Part shown: positions 25,113 through 34,263 of the stretch, piece after piece
Numbering within the stretch: position 1 is the stretch's first letter
Layout: every line of letters starts with the position of its first letter
Assembly (NCBI GenBank): GCA_028818775.1
Contig: JAPPNE010000038.1
Location: forward strand, 1-56,763
From: Deltaproteobacteria bacterium
Lineage (GTDB): Bacteria > Desulfobacterota > Binatia > UBA9968 > JAJDTQ01
Length of the DNA: 56,763 bases
Reading direction: 5' to 3'
Notes under the pieces: model-generated
Told to the model about the DNA's origin: nothing
Database searches by the model: none
What the model saw: only the letters and a program-made list of their open reading frames with translations
Program-made: the position numbers and the translations under genes

Positions 25113-26111
25113 TCAGCTCCCCACCACGGTAGCGTCCGTGGACTTCTCTGCGTCCGCATTCTCCTGAACTTCCTCGACCGCCGCCGGGGCGCCGGACCCT
25201 TCCGCCGGCGCGGCCGGCGCCGATTCGGGGGTCGCCGCCTGTTCGGCCGCGCCCGGTTCGGCGGGTGCTTGCGCCTGCGGCGCTTCCGGAGACGGCTCCG
25301 CCACCGCTTCGTCAGCCGCGGATTCGCCGGCCGCTTCGCCTCCGGCCGGCTCGCCTTCCTCCGCTTCCTCGGCCCGGGCGGCTTCCTCGGCCCGGGCGGC
25401 TTCGGCCTCCATGCGCGCCTGGTCGCCGAGCGCCTGGCCCTCCCTCACCGCCTCGGCCATCAGGCTGCAGAACAGCCGGATGGCGCGTATGGCGTCGTCG
25501 TTGCCGGGTATCTTGTAATCCACCAGATCCGGATCGCAGTCGGTGTCGATGATCGCGATCACCTTGATACCGAGCTTGCGCGCCTCGCGCACCGCGATGG
25601 CTTCATGCCCGGGATCGATGATGAACACGGCGTCCGGCAGCTTCTTGATGTCCTTGATGCCGCCCAGGGCGCGCTCCAGCTTGGCGCGCTCGCGGCTGTG
25701 GGCGAGCATTTCCTTCTTGGTGAGGGCCTCGACGATCTTGGGATCGTTGGCCATCTCCTCGAGTTTCTTGAGGCGTTCGATGCTTTGACGCACGGTCTGG
25801 AAGTTCGTCAACGTGCCGCCCAGCCAACGATGGTGGACATAGGACATGCCGCAGCGTTCGGCTTCTTCCCGCACCGAGTCCTGCGCCTGTTTCTTGGTGC
25901 CCACGAACAGGATGTGGCCTCCGGCCGTAATCAAGTCGCGCACCTGGGCGCACACGTCCTTGACCATCTTCACCGTCTGCTGGAGGTCGATGATGTGAAT
26001 CCCGTTGCGCGCCCCGAAAATGTAGGGCTTCATCTTGGGATTCCAGCGACTGGTCTGGTGCCCGAAATGGACCCCGGCTTCCAGAAGCTGCTTCATGGAT
26101 ATTTCCATCAT
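25113..26111 (-). CDS. rpsB: 30S ribosomal protein S2 with long acidic C-terminal tail
   Basis: A 332-residue S2. Residues 1 to about 230 are the normal S2 fold ([20 protein letters not shown] near the start, [19 protein letters not shown] in the middle, [20 protein letters not shown] near the end). The remaining hundred residues are a low-complexity extension made almost only of A, E, P and G. Bacterial S2 is usually 230-260 residues. Start is the first of two adjacent ATG codons, GAGG lying 10 bases upstream. The promoter is at 26234-26262 with a leader of about 115 bases, long enough for autoregulation by S2. Confidence 0.96.
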   Translation of the reverse strand: MMEISMKQLLEAGVHFGHQTSRWNPKMKPYIFGARNGIHIIDLQQTVKMVKDVCAQVRDLITAGGHILFVGTKKQAQDSVREEAERCGMSYVHHRWLGGTLTNFQTVRQSIERLKKLEEMANDPKIVEALTKKEMLAHSRERAKLERALGGIKDIKKLPDAVFIIDPGHEAIAVREARKLGIKVIAIIDTDCDPDLVDYKIPGNDDAIRAIRLFCSLMAEAVREGQALGDQARMEAEAARAEEAARAEEAEEGEPAGGEAAGESAADEAVAEPSPEAPQAQAPAEPGAAEQAATPESAPAAPAEGSGAPAAVEEVQENADAEKSTDATVVGS

Positions 26112-26289
26112 AGTGCCGAAACCTCGATTGATACGGACCTCAACATACTCTTCTCTCGCGCATTAGTCAGTGGGCTGAGGTGACTGCCCCGGCGGCCCCG
26201 CCCAAGCTGCCGGGATGGAGAAAAACTCGAAGGGTATTAACAAAATTGGTACGGCCACGCAAGGGAATGCCGGACGCGCGGACAGGACG
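26112..26289 (-). promoter_or_regulatory. Promoter and long leader of the rpsB operon
   Basis: On the minus strand TTGCGT (26262-26257) and TAATAC (26239-26234) are spaced by 17 bp, a good sigma70 promoter. The leader of about 115 bases before rpsB has GC-rich stretches (GGGCGGGGCCGCCGGGG) able to fold. S2 operons are often controlled through such a leader. The rho stop codon and a 15-bp dispersed repeat (26279-26293) bound the region. Confidence 0.6.
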
Positions 26290-26293
26290 CTAG
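26279..26293 (-). repeat. TAGYGTCCTGTCCG mini-repeat at the rho stop codon
   Basis: On the minus strand the sequence CTAGCGTCCTGTCCG begins at the rho TAG stop. The same 15 bases occur at the GH84 stop (55310-55324, plus strand) and a close variant at 54178-54194. Confidence 0.7.
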
Positions 26294-27654
26294 GTGTTCA
26301 TGGACTCCAGGAATTCCTTGTTGTCCTTGGTCCCGTGGAGCTTGTCGATGAGAAACTCCATGGCCTCCACGACATTGAGCTGCGACAGCACCTTGCGCAG
26401 GATCCAGATGCGGTTGAGATCCTCCTTGGGGATCAGCAGCTCTTCCTTGCGGGTGCCGGACTTGTTGATGTCCACGGCCGGGAACACGCGCTTGTCCATC
26501 AGCCTGCGGTCTAGGTTGATCTCCATGTTGCCGGTTCCCTTGAACTCCTCGAAGATGACCTCGTCCATGCGGCTTCCCGTATCGATCAGCGCGGTGGCGA
26601 TGATGGTGAGGCTGCCGCCGTCCTCGATGTTGCGGGCCGCGCCGAAGAACTTCTTCGGCTTGTGCAGCGCGTTGGAGTCGACGCCGCCGGAGAGGATCTT
26701 GCCGCTCGGCGGCACCACCGTGTTGTAGGCCCTGGCCAGGCGCGTGATGCTGTCGAGGAGGATGATGACGTCCTTGCCGTGCTCCACGAGCCTCTTGGCC
26801 TTCTCGATGACCATTTCCGCCACCTGCACGTGGCGCGTCGCGGGCTCGTCGAAGGTGGAGCTCACCACTTCGCCGATCACCGACCGCTGCATGTCGGTGA
26901 CCTCCTCGGGGCGTTCATCGATGAGCAGAACGATGAGAACCGCATCCGGATGGTTGTGGGCGATGGCCTTGGCCATGTTCTGCAGCATCATAGTCTTGCC
27001 CGTGCGCGGCGCCGCCACCACCAGCCCGCGCTGCCCCATGCCGATGGGCGTCAGCAAGTCGATGAAGCGGGTCGTGTACTCTTCCGGGTCGTGCTCCAGG
27101 CTGATGCGCTTGTCGGGATAGAGCGGGGTCAGGTTGTCGAAGAGGATCTTGTCCCGCACCTTGTCCGGATCGCCGTTGTTGATGCTCTCCACCTTCAACA
27201 GCGCGAAATACCGCTCGCCGTCCTTCGGCGGACGGATCTGGCCGGAGATGATGTCCCCCGTGCGCAGGCCGAAACGGCGGATCTGGCTCGGCGAGACGTA
27301 GATGTCGTCGGGGCCGGGAAGGTAGTTGTAGTCCGGCGCGCGCAGGAAGCCGAAACCGTCGGGCAAGGTCTCCAGCACGCCCTCTCCGTACACGTAACCG
27401 TTCTTGTCGGTCTGAGCCTGCAGGATCGCGAAGATCAGATCCTGCCGCCGCATGTTCGCCGCGCTCTCGATGCTGAAGCCTTTGCCGATGTTGGCCAGCT
27501 CGGCGATCTTCTTGGACTTGAGCGAGCTCAGGTTCAGGCCGTTCTGATGCACGGGGTCGGGAGCGGGAGCCGGCCGGTTTCTGCGGTGGGTGGGTGCGGA
27601 GTCTGCCTTGGTGTCGCTTTCCGCCACTGCGGAGCGCGTCCGAACGTTAGCCAT
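26290..27654 (-). CDS. rho: Transcription termination factor Rho
   Basis: A 454-residue hexameric RNA helicase. The N-terminal RNA-binding domain has [20 protein letters not shown] and the C-terminal ATPase has the Walker A segment [12 protein letters not shown], where the usual PPKAGKT lysine is arginine, and the Walker B region [16 protein letters not shown]. The start is ATG at 27654 because the Shine-Dalgarno AAAGGAAG lies just upstream; a TTG five codons earlier would place that site inside the gene. A short basic and proline-rich extension precedes the helical start. It stands between ribF and the rpsB operon. Confidence 0.96.
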   Translation of the reverse strand: MANVRTRSAVAESDTKADSAPTHRRNRPAPAPDPVHQNGLNLSSLKSKKIAELANIGKGFSIESAANMRRQDLIFAILQAQTDKNGYVYGEGVLETLPDGFGFLRAPDYNYLPGPDDIYVSPSQIRRFGLRTGDIISGQIRPPKDGERYFALLKVESINNGDPDKVRDKILFDNLTPLYPDKRISLEHDPEEYTTRFIDLLTPIGMGQRGLVVAAPRTGKTMMLQNMAKAIAHNHPDAVLIVLLIDERPEEVTDMQRSVIGEVVSSTFDEPATRHVQVAEMVIEKAKRLVEHGKDVIILLDSITRLARAYNTVVPPSGKILSGGVDSNALHKPKKFFGAARNIEDGGSLTIIATALIDTGSRMDEVIFEEFKGTGNMEINLDRRLMDKRVFPAVDINKSGTRKEELLIPKEDLNRIWILRKVLSQLNVVEAMEFLIDKLHGTKDNKEFLESMNT

Positions 27655-27846
27655 GGAACTTCCTTTCAATTACGCTGCTGGACCATCCGTCGAGGGGGCA
27701 AGCATCGCCCGCAAGGCGGGCAAACCAACTCTCTACCGTTCAAAAGGGGCCTGGGATGTAATGTGATAAAAACGGATTGGAACGGAAATGGGTCACTTCA
27801 GACTGGGAATCACACCAGACTGGATCACGCCGTTGCCAGACGTTGG
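27655..27846 (-). promoter_or_regulatory. rho leader with strong hairpin
   Basis: This 192-bp gap between ribF and rho contains GCCCGC-AAG-GCGGGC at 27708-27722, a perfect 6-bp GC stem with a 3-base loop, about 50 bases before the rho ATG. No T-run follows in either direction. A sigma70 promoter is not clear, although AT-rich bases at 27766-27790 (rc TTTTTATCACATTACAT) may contain one. Rho genes are often controlled through their leader. Confidence 0.35.
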
Positions 27847-28821
27847 CTAGATACTAGGTGATGCAGCAGGCTTTGTCAAGCAGGGCACGGCCGCCCCGTC
27901 GGGGCCGGCACGGCCCAACACCCGGCGAGCCAGGACGACGTCGTCCTCGATTTGCCGGACTAGCTGGTCCACCGAAGGAAAGTTGCGCTCTTCCCTGAGC
28001 CTTTCCACGAAGAACACACGCAGCCGGCGGCCGTACAAATCCCCGTCGAAATCCAGGATGTAGGTCTCGATGGTCCGGGGTCCGGCGCCGAACGTCGGAT
28101 TCACCCCGACGCTGGTGACGCTGGGCAACCGCTGTCCGCCCGTCTCGACCACGGTGGCGTAGATCCCGTTGGCCGGCACGATCTCCGTCCGGCTGCGCAC
28201 GTTGGCGGTGGGAAAGCCGAGTTCCCGGCCCCGCTGATGCCCCCGCTCCACCGTTCCCTCGATGAAATGACTGCGTCCGAGCTGACGCCGGGCGACCTCT
28301 ACGCGGCCCTCTTCGAGCAATGCGCGTATCCGGCTGCTGCTGACGGCGTGTTCGGACTCCGCGACGGGCCCGATGACCTTCACTTCCATCCCCGCGGCCG
28401 GGCCCCACTTCATGAGATCGCCGACGGTGCCGGCCCGGTCCTTGCCGAAGCGGAAATCCTCGCCGACCCAAAGAGCCTCGACCCCGAGCCCGGCCAGGTA
28501 GCGGTTCACGAACTCACGCGCCGGCACGGCGCAGAAACTCGGCGTGAAGCGCTGAATCACCACGCAGTCGATGCCCGCGCGCCGGAGGAGCGCCAGCTTG
28601 TCCTTGCGCGACAGGATCAACCGCGGAGCGTATTCCGGCGCGAGGAACTTGAGCGGATGGGGCTCGAACGTCAGGACGACGGAGGATCCGCCCCGCGCCC
28701 GCGCGTCCGCCATCACCCGCCGGAGCAGGTCCTGGTGGCCGAGATGCACCCCGTCGAAGTTCCCGATGGTCATGACGGGACGGTGAAGGGGTCCCTTGAC
28801 GTGCCGCAGAATCCGCATCAT
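27847..28821 (-). CDS. ribF: Bifunctional riboflavin kinase/FAD synthetase
   Basis: A 324-residue enzyme making FMN from riboflavin and FAD from FMN. The N-terminal adenylyltransferase domain has TIGNFDGVHLGHQDLLRR (about 19-36) and VSSSRIRALLEEG; the C-terminal kinase domain has GFPTANV and the ETYILDFDGDLYGR segment. Start is the first of two adjacent ATG at 28821 or 28818; the longer open frame adds residues unlike the family. Shine-Dalgarno is weak. It follows cpoB by 87 bp. Confidence 0.94.
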   Translation of the reverse strand: MMRILRHVKGPLHRPVMTIGNFDGVHLGHQDLLRRVMADARARGGSSVVLTFEPHPLKFLAPEYAPRLILSRKDKLALLRRAGIDCVVIQRFTPSFCAVPAREFVNRYLAGLGVEALWVGEDFRFGKDRAGTVGDLMKWGPAAGMEVKVIGPVAESEHAVSSSRIRALLEEGRVEVARRQLGRSHFIEGTVERGHQRGRELGFPTANVRSRTEIVPANGIYATVVETGGQRLPSVTSVGVNPTFGAGPRTIETYILDFDGDLYGRRLRVFFVERLREERNFPSVDQLVRQIEDDVVLARRVLGRAGPDGAAVPCLTKPAASPSI

Positions 28822-28908
28822 GCGTGGAGTTTGGAGGGATGACCCGACCCGCGCCCCTGCCCAACGCTGTATACACACACCACGGAAGGGGGAGCCATCC
28901 GGTGCGAG

Positions 28909-29796
28909 TCAAGCGCCCAGGGACTGGAGCTTCTCGCGCGCCTTTCCCGCTTCCTCGGAACTGGGATACCGGTTGATGACTTCCTGGAGAATGAGCCTGG
29001 CGTCGACACGATTCCCAAGCTCAGCGAAAGCGTACCCGATCTTGAGCCACGCCGCGGGCGCCTTGTCACCGTCGGGATATTTCTTCCGCACCACGTCGAA
29101 CTCCAGGATGGCCTCGTCGAACTCCTGGAGCGCGTAATGGCTCTCGCCGATCCAGTATTGTGCGTTGTCGGTCAAGGGGCTGTCCGGATGCTTTTCGACG
29201 AACTGCTTGAACTGTTCGATGGCGCCGCGAAAGTCCCTTTCCCGCAGCCGTTTCCATGCGTTCTCGTAGTCCTGTTGAAACGTGGGCGCCTCGGGTTCGG
29301 GGCGTGGAGCCGGACGCGCAACCTGCGGAGGCCCGCCCGGGGCGGCCGGCGCCTGGGGGGTTTCGGCCGTCGGTTCGGCCTCGGGAGGGCGCGGGGCGCC
29401 CTGGAGAACGGCGTCACGCAGAAGCCGGAGCTCGTCCTCGCGCACCTTCAGGAGATCCCGTTGCGCGCGCACTTCCGACTCGAGCGCCGCCAGCCTGCGA
29501 TGGAGCTCCGTGGCGTTCCCGGCCGCGCCTCCGCTTCCGTTACGCAGTTCCTGGAGATTCCCCTCGACGGCGTTCATGCGGTTTTGCATGGCCGTGACCT
29601 CGGCCCGTGTATCCGCCAACTGGGTGCGCGCCTGGTCGAGCTCCGCCTTCAAGGCATTGATCACCGCCCACTCGCCCTCGGTCAACTGTGCCTGGACGGG
29701 AGGCGCCGGCGCCGCGTGATAGTCGACGGTACAACCCCATGCCGACACGAGCGACAGAACGACCAGCCATGTACGGACAACGATTCGCATGGACAT
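28909..29796 (-). CDS. cpoB: Tol-Pal system protein CpoB (YbgF)
   Basis: A 295-residue periplasmic protein that links Tol-Pal to peptidoglycan synthesis. After a signal sequence, where a cysteine at residue 22 (SAWGC) might be lipidated, there is an N-terminal coiled coil (about 38-125, with LQELRNGS and EVRAQRDLL), a proline-rich linker and three TPR-like repeats (about 170-290: AWKRLRERDFRGAIEQFKQF, then YALQEFDEAILEFDVV). This domain order is that of CpoB. Start with GGAGAG upstream. It lies 98 bp after pal. Confidence 0.93.
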   Translation of the reverse strand: MSMRIVVRTWLVVLSLVSAWGCTVDYHAAPAPPVQAQLTEGEWAVINALKAELDQARTQLADTRAEVTAMQNRMNAVEGNLQELRNGSGGAAGNATELHRRLAALESEVRAQRDLLKVREDELRLLRDAVLQGAPRPPEAEPTAETPQAPAAPGGPPQVARPAPRPEPEAPTFQQDYENAWKRLRERDFRGAIEQFKQFVEKHPDSPLTDNAQYWIGESHYALQEFDEAILEFDVVRKKYPDGDKAPAAWLKIGYAFAELGNRVDARLILQEVINRYPSSEEAGKAREKLQSLGA

Positions 29797-29894
29797 TCAC
29801 TCTCCGGCGGGACAGGGAGCGCGAAAGGTTCCGGTGCCGGGCGCCGCGAACGCGCGAGCATCGTTCGCGACGCGGGGCACGAAGAATTGGGTGA

Positions 29895-30479
29895 TCAGGA
29901 AGAAGGCCTTTGCGCCCGAACGACGAAATGCGCACGTCGGTTCTTCTGCCAACATTCCTCCGAGCTCTCGCCGCAGACCGGAAGTTCCTCGCCGTAGCTG
30001 ATGGTCGAAAAGCGCTCCGGCGCGACCCCCAGGGTCACCAGGTAGTCCTTGACCGCCTGCGCTCTTCTCGAGCCGAGAGCAAGATTGTACTCGTTGGTGC
30101 CTCGGTTGTCGGCGTGCCCTTCGATCTCGATCTGAACGCCGGGATTCTCCTTGATCCAGTCCGAGTTGCGCTGCAGGACCTCGCGCGCTTCGGCGGCCAA
30201 CTCGGAGCGGTCGAATTCGAAGTAGACGTCGGCGAGGACGCCGGTTTGCGGCGTCGTGCCCTCCTTGAGGGCTTCGAGGCTGCCCTGACCGGTCACCCCC
30301 GGACCCTGCTGTGCGAGGTCGCCTTCCGTGATGCCGCCGGTATTGCCGTCGGCCGGCACGGCGCCCTCGCCCGGCACGGCCGCGGCCGGCTCTTCGGTCT
30401 CGGGGGGCGGCGCGGCGCAGCCGGCGAGGATCATGAGAGTGATGGAGCACAACAGCAGCACGAACGCCCTTCTAATCAT
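29895..30479 (-). CDS. pal: Peptidoglycan-associated lipoprotein Pal
   Basis: A 194-residue outer-membrane lipoprotein. The signal peptide MIRRAFVLLLCSITLMI ends in the lipobox LAGC (Cys21). The C-terminal OmpA-like domain has YFEFDRSEL, then IEGHADNRGTNEYNLALGSR (about 125-144), which includes the Asp and Arg that bind diaminopimelate. Start at 30479 is chosen to give a normal signal peptide; a frame open to 30593 reaches into the tolB end. A 50-residue linker rich in P, E and G lies between anchor and domain. Confidence 0.95.
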   Translation of the reverse strand: MIRRAFVLLLCSITLMILAGCAAPPPETEEPAAAVPGEGAVPADGNTGGITEGDLAQQGPGVTGQGSLEALKEGTTPQTGVLADVYFEFDRSELAAEAREVLQRNSDWIKENPGVQIEIEGHADNRGTNEYNLALGSRRAQAVKDYLVTLGVAPERFSTISYGEELPVCGESSEECWQKNRRAHFVVRAQRPSS

Positions 30480-30555
30480 CGGCTCGGTCTCTCTTGTCTT
30501 CCCCATGTCTGGGTTGCGCGGAGTTGAGATGTGTTGCATGTGTCGCTGCACGGGA

Positions 30556-31938
30556 TCACTGCAGCCGGGGTGACCAGGACGGATTTGTATCACCTGCGGT
30601 GGAGCCTGTCAATCTGCGCTGACTCTCACCGTCCCGGCGCATGGTGTAGATTCGGCGCGAACCTGACCGGTTGGAGGTGAACGCCAGAAAGCGTCCATCC
30701 GGAGCCCATGACGGATCCTCGTCGTTGGAGCGGTTGGCGGTGAGCATCCGCAGGCCGCTGCCGTCCGGCCGTATGGTGAAGATGTTCATCACGCCGTTGG
30801 TTCGTCCCGTGAAGGCGATCAGCTCGCCGGTCGGCGACCAGTCGGGCGACGTATTGTAGGACCCCTTGAACGTGAGCCGCCTGATGGCGCCGGTGGCCAC
30901 CTCCAGGACGTAGATCTGAAGGGAACCGTGCCGGTCGGACGAGAAAGCGATGCGGTCTCCCTCGGGGGACCACGTGGGCGAGGTATCGATGCCGGGGTGA
31001 TGGGTCAGCCGCTCCACGACGTGCCCGGAACGGTTCAGCCGGTAGATATCGTGGTTGCCCCGCCGCTCCATGGGCGTGGCGAGATGCTGCCCATCCGGCG
31101 ACCATTGCCCGCGCCCGTCGCCTCTGGCGATCACCTTTTCGCGCTTGGTGAGGAGATCGAAGCCGAAGACCTGCCACTTGCCGGTCTTCACCGAAAGGTA
31201 GACCAGCCCCTTGCCGTCCCGTCTCCACCACGGGAACATGTTGATCGTCCGGTTGTGAGTCACCTTCTTCCTGTCGGTGCCGTCCAGGTGCGAAAAATGG
31301 ATCTCCTTGATCCGGTCTCTCCCGGTGGACACGTAGGCGATCCTGGTATCGAACACGCCGCGGGTCCCGGTCAGCTTCAGGATGATCTCGTCCACGAAAC
31401 GGTGCGCCATGCGCCGCGCATCCCGTACTTCTCCGGTGTAGGCCTTGCCCACCACCTGATTCCGCCGGAACGTATCGTAGAGCCAGAACTCGAACCGGAT
31501 CCTTCCCTTGCCGAAGGTCTGGAAACCGCCCTTGATGAGGCCTTCCGCTCCGATGGTGGTCCAGTCCCGGAAGTCGAAACGACCCAGCCGGATACCGGTC
31601 TTCTGCGGGTCTTCGATGTAGGCCGATCGGTCGACGATCTCGAACCAGCCGGAGCGGTCGAGATCGTCGGCCATGACGTCGGCGATCCGTTCCGAGATCT
31701 TCTCGGTGTCCGGCCGGCTCCCCAGGTTCTTGAGCGGCGAGACCGCCAGCCGGAATCGCTCGGCCCCCGGTCCGACGATCAGGCCTGTCACCTGAGCGCG
31801 CGCCGCACCCGCCGACAGCCCCCACAGCATCAGGCCCGCGACCATCCACGCTGTCACCCGCACAAACGCCCGGGCGGCGGCGTCTTCGGCCCGGCTTGGT
31901 CTTCGCCGCAACGACGGCGGCGCGGTCATGCCTCCCAT
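30556..31938 (-). CDS. tolB: Tol-Pal translocation protein TolB
   Basis: A 460-residue periplasmic protein. After a long basic N-terminus and a signal segment (WMVAGLMLWGLSAG, cleaving at ARA) comes the TolB N-domain (about 60-170, with RSGWFEIVDRSAY) and a C-terminal six-bladed beta-propeller of repeats such as WSPEGDRIAFSSDRHG, WSPTGELIAFTGRTNG and WAPDGRFLAFTSNRSG. Start is uncertain by three residues: ATG at 31938 (AAGGA 10 bases upstream) is preferred over 31929 (GGGAGG almost touching). It interacts with Pal, encoded 76 bp downstream. Confidence 0.95.
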   Translation of the reverse strand: MGGMTAPPSLRRRPSRAEDAAARAFVRVTAWMVAGLMLWGLSAGAARAQVTGLIVGPGAERFRLAVSPLKNLGSRPDTEKISERIADVMADDLDRSGWFEIVDRSAYIEDPQKTGIRLGRFDFRDWTTIGAEGLIKGGFQTFGKGRIRFEFWLYDTFRRNQVVGKAYTGEVRDARRMAHRFVDEIILKLTGTRGVFDTRIAYVSTGRDRIKEIHFSHLDGTDRKKVTHNRTINMFPWWRRDGKGLVYLSVKTGKWQVFGFDLLTKREKVIARGDGRGQWSPDGQHLATPMERRGNHDIYRLNRSGHVVERLTHHPGIDTSPTWSPEGDRIAFSSDRHGSLQIYVLEVATGAIRRLTFKGSYNTSPDWSPTGELIAFTGRTNGVMNIFTIRPDGSGLRMLTANRSNDEDPSWAPDGRFLAFTSNRSGSRRIYTMRRDGESQRRLTGSTAGDTNPSWSPRLQ

Positions 31939-31978
31939 GATTGGACGGTCCTTCTTCGCTTGCGGGCAACAATACCGA

Positions 31979-32986
31979 CTAGCCATCGAGGTCGGCGGGC
32001 CGGAAAGTGATCTCGACCTGTGCGAAGTCACGCACGTGACTCGCAGGCGGCGGCGGCAAGGGGCTGGAACGACGCACCGCGCGAACCACCGACTCGTCGA
32101 AGGATGAATCTCCCGAGAACCTGAGCAGCTTGAGACCGAAGATTTCCCCGTCGACGCCGACGCCGAACCCGACGGTAACCTCGAGTTTGCCGCGTTTGCC
32201 GATCCACGTCCAGCGATCCTTGATGCGGTTGAGCATCTCCTGCCGGTAGGACAGGAAAGCCATTCCTCTCACGACGCCGCCGTTGCCCGACGCCCCGGTC
32301 CCGGCGCCGACCGCGCCCCCGCCGGCCTGGCGCTCGGCCCGCCGCAGCCGGGCACGTTCGCGGGCGACGGCCACCGCGTCGTCGATGCGCCGTTTCCGAA
32401 GGCGCTCCACCAGCTTGGAATCCGGATTCGCGGCGCTCTTCCGTTTCGGCGCCTTCTTCGCGAGCTTCGGGGTTTTCTTGGCGGGCCGCTTCTTCGATAC
32501 CTTCTTCTTGGACGCCTTCTTGGCGGCGGTCTTCTTCGGCGCGGGCTTCTCGCGCTTCACCACCTTAGGCTTGGGCGCGGGCTTCTTCTTGGGTTTGGCG
32601 ACCTTCTTCTTCGGCTTTTCCGGAGGCACGGGCTCGGTCAGCGCCGGCGGCTCCTCCTCCTTGGGTTCCGGCGCCTCCTTCACCAGTTCCTTGGGCGGAG
32701 CCTCGACTTCCCGAGGCGCCGCGGCGGGTTCCGGCGGCTCCGGCACCGCCGGAGCCAATGCGGGGGCCGCCTTCGCCACCGGCGCGGGGCCGGGCGCCAC
32801 GAGATCCACCGTGTACACCGGAGGGGGCGCATCGCGGAGCGCCGTGCTCGGCGGCACCAGCAGCAGCATCGCCAGCAGGACCAGATGAAGGACGCCGGAG
32901 AAGCAGACCCACCACCTCAATCGGTGGGACCCGGAGCCGCCGCTCGTCCGTCGGGTGTTACGTGTTCGAAACAAGGCTTTCCACAT
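31979..32986 (-). CDS. tolA: TolA/TonB-like energy-transducing protein
   Basis: A 335-residue inner-membrane-anchored protein. One transmembrane helix is at about 28-46 (CFSGVLHLVLLAMLLLV). A long linker of K, A, P and E (about 60-190) contains many KK, PKKK and KAxK blocks. The C-terminal domain (about 240-335) is TonB-like with LNRIKDRWTWIG and the LEVTVGFGVGVDGEIFGLKL strands. Place in the tolQ-tolR-tolA-tolB order gives the name, although the C-domain is TonB family. It would span the periplasm to TolB and Pal. Confidence 0.85.
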   Translation of the reverse strand: MWKALFRTRNTRRTSGGSGSHRLRWWVCFSGVLHLVLLAMLLLVPPSTALRDAPPPVYTVDLVAPGPAPVAKAAPALAPAVPEPPEPAAAPREVEAPPKELVKEAPEPKEEEPPALTEPVPPEKPKKKVAKPKKKPAPKPKVVKREKPAPKKTAAKKASKKKVSKKRPAKKTPKLAKKAPKRKSAANPDSKLVERLRKRRIDDAVAVARERARLRRAERQAGGGAVGAGTGASGNGGVVRGMAFLSYRQEMLNRIKDRWTWIGKRGKLEVTVGFGVGVDGEIFGLKLLRFSGDSSFDESVVRAVRRSSPLPPPPASHVRDFAQVEITFRPADLDG

Positions 32987-33016
32987 CGTCCGGCGACCAT
33001 CCCGCGAGGATGGCCC

Positions 33017-33436
33017 TCACTGACCGTCCAAAGGCAACGCCATCATGCCGAGCCTTTCGATGCCGGCGTCCTTGATCTCGCCGATGGCGGCGATCACCAA
33101 GCCGTAGCGCACGTCCCGGTCCGCCCTCAGGTAGACGGCCTTTTCCGCGTCCAGACGCCGGATGGCTTCCAGCTTCGTCCGCAGCTCTGTGGCGGTGACC
33201 TCGTTGTCGTTCAGGTAGACGCGGCCGTCCCCGGAGATGGTGACGATCAGGGGATCTTCCTGCCCCTCCACCGGGACGGCCTTGGCCTGGGGCAGATTCA
33301 CCTCCACTCCCTGCTGGATGATGGGCGCCGTCACCATGAAAATCACCAGCAGCACCAGCATGACGTCCACGAAGGGGGTCACGTTGATGTTGGACATCGG
33401 CAACTTTTCTCGTCCCTGGGTGACCTCGGCCGCCAT
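33017..33436 (-). CDS. tolR: TolR/ExbD biopolymer transport protein
   Basis: A 139-residue inner-membrane protein. The single transmembrane helix begins [17 protein letters not shown] and contains the proton-channel aspartate D24. The periplasmic domain ends with the usual TolR/ExbD strand-helix pattern ([19 protein letters not shown]). It forms the motor with TolQ. It starts 29 bp after tolQ. Confidence 0.95.
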   Translation of the reverse strand: MAAEVTQGREKLPMSNINVTPFVDVMLVLLVIFMVTAPIIQQGVEVNLPQAKAVPVEGQEDPLIVTISGDGRVYLNDNEVTATELRTKLEAIRRLDAEKAVYLRADRDVRYGLVIAAIGEIKDAGIERLGMMALPLDGQ

Positions 33437-33465
33437 GGCTCAGCCTTCCTTCGTGAAACCCCTGC

Positions 33466-34206
33466 CTACGCCTTTTTCGTAAAATGCCGCTCGGCGATAT
33501 TCAGGAACTCCTGGGTGAAATTTTCCATGTCGGCGGTGAGCACCCGGATCTCCTGGAGGAAGTGGTTGTACGCGATGAGCGCGGGAATCGCCGCCAGCAG
33601 ACCCGCGGCGGTGGCGATCAACGCCTCGGCGATGCCCGGCGCCACCGCCTGAATGGTGGACGACCGGCTTACGCTCAGGCCGAGGAACGCGTTCATGATG
33701 CCCCATACGGTGCCGAAGAGGCCGATGAACGGCGTAGTGCCGGAGGTCGTCGCGAGAAAGGTCAGCGCCTGCTCCAGCTTCGTCAACTCGACCGTGGTGG
33801 CGCGCTTCATGGCCCGGGCCACGTTGTCCACGCCGCTCAAGTCGGTGGTCAGGTTATCCGCCTCCGCCGCGTTGCGGCGCGACACCCGCAGCAACTCCTC
33901 GTAGCCGGCGATGAACACCTGCGCCACCGGACTGTCGGCCAGTTCCCGACTCGCCTCGTGGATCGACGCCAAGTTGCGGCTTTCCCAGAAGATCTCGATG
34001 AACCTGGCCGACTGCCGCTTGGCGGTGCGTACGCGCCTGAACTTGTAAAGGATGATCCCCCAGCTCACCACCGAGAACAGAATCAGGACATACAGGACCG
34101 ACTGGACGACCGGCCCGGACCCGGTGACCAGGTCGAGGATGCCGTGTTGCTGCATTCCCAAAGTGTCCGGCTGGACCGCAAGCTGGTAAATCGAGAAGTA
34201 CGGCAT
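33466..34206 (-). CDS. tolQ: TolQ/ExbB biopolymer transport protein
   Basis: A protein of about 246 residues with three transmembrane helices (about 31-51, 142-165 and 175-200), the stator of the Tol motor. [20 protein letters not shown] (about 151-170) is the ExbB/TolQ/MotA signature. Start is uncertain: ATG 34206 has AGGA at 6 bases, while ATG 34155 (MQQHGILDL) matches the usual TolQ N-terminus but has a crowded GGGA. It heads the tol-pal cluster and diverges from pgk; a -10 like TATAAT reads on both strands between them. Confidence 0.93.
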   Translation of the reverse strand: MPYFSIYQLAVQPDTLGMQQHGILDLVTGSGPVVQSVLYVLILFSVVSWGIILYKFRRVRTAKRQSARFIEIFWESRNLASIHEASRELADSPVAQVFIAGYEELLRVSRRNAAEADNLTTDLSGVDNVARAMKRATTVELTKLEQALTFLATTSGTTPFIGLFGTVWGIMNAFLGLSVSRSSTIQAVAPGIAEALIATAAGLLAAIPALIAYNHFLQEIRVLTADMENFTQEFLNIAERHFTKKA

Positions 34207-34230
34207 CAGCATCCTGCTGTCTTGAAAAGT

Positions 34231-34240
34231 TATTATAATC
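34231..34240. promoter_or_regulatory. Overlapping divergent -10 elements of tolQ and pgk
   Basis: The ten bases TATTATAATC give TATAAT on the plus strand (34234-34239) and on the minus strand (34237-34232). On the minus strand TTGACT lies at 34255-34250 but at a short 12-bp spacing. No good plus-strand -35 was found. Only one of the two may be real. Confidence 0.35.
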
Positions 34241-34263
34241 GAAGTACGTAGTCAAATTCGCCC

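Noticed and set aside
31979-32986. The Lys/Ala/Pro protein as a histone H1-like DNA-binding protein
   Set aside because: It has an N-terminal membrane helix and a TonB-like C-terminal domain and sits between tolR and tolB.
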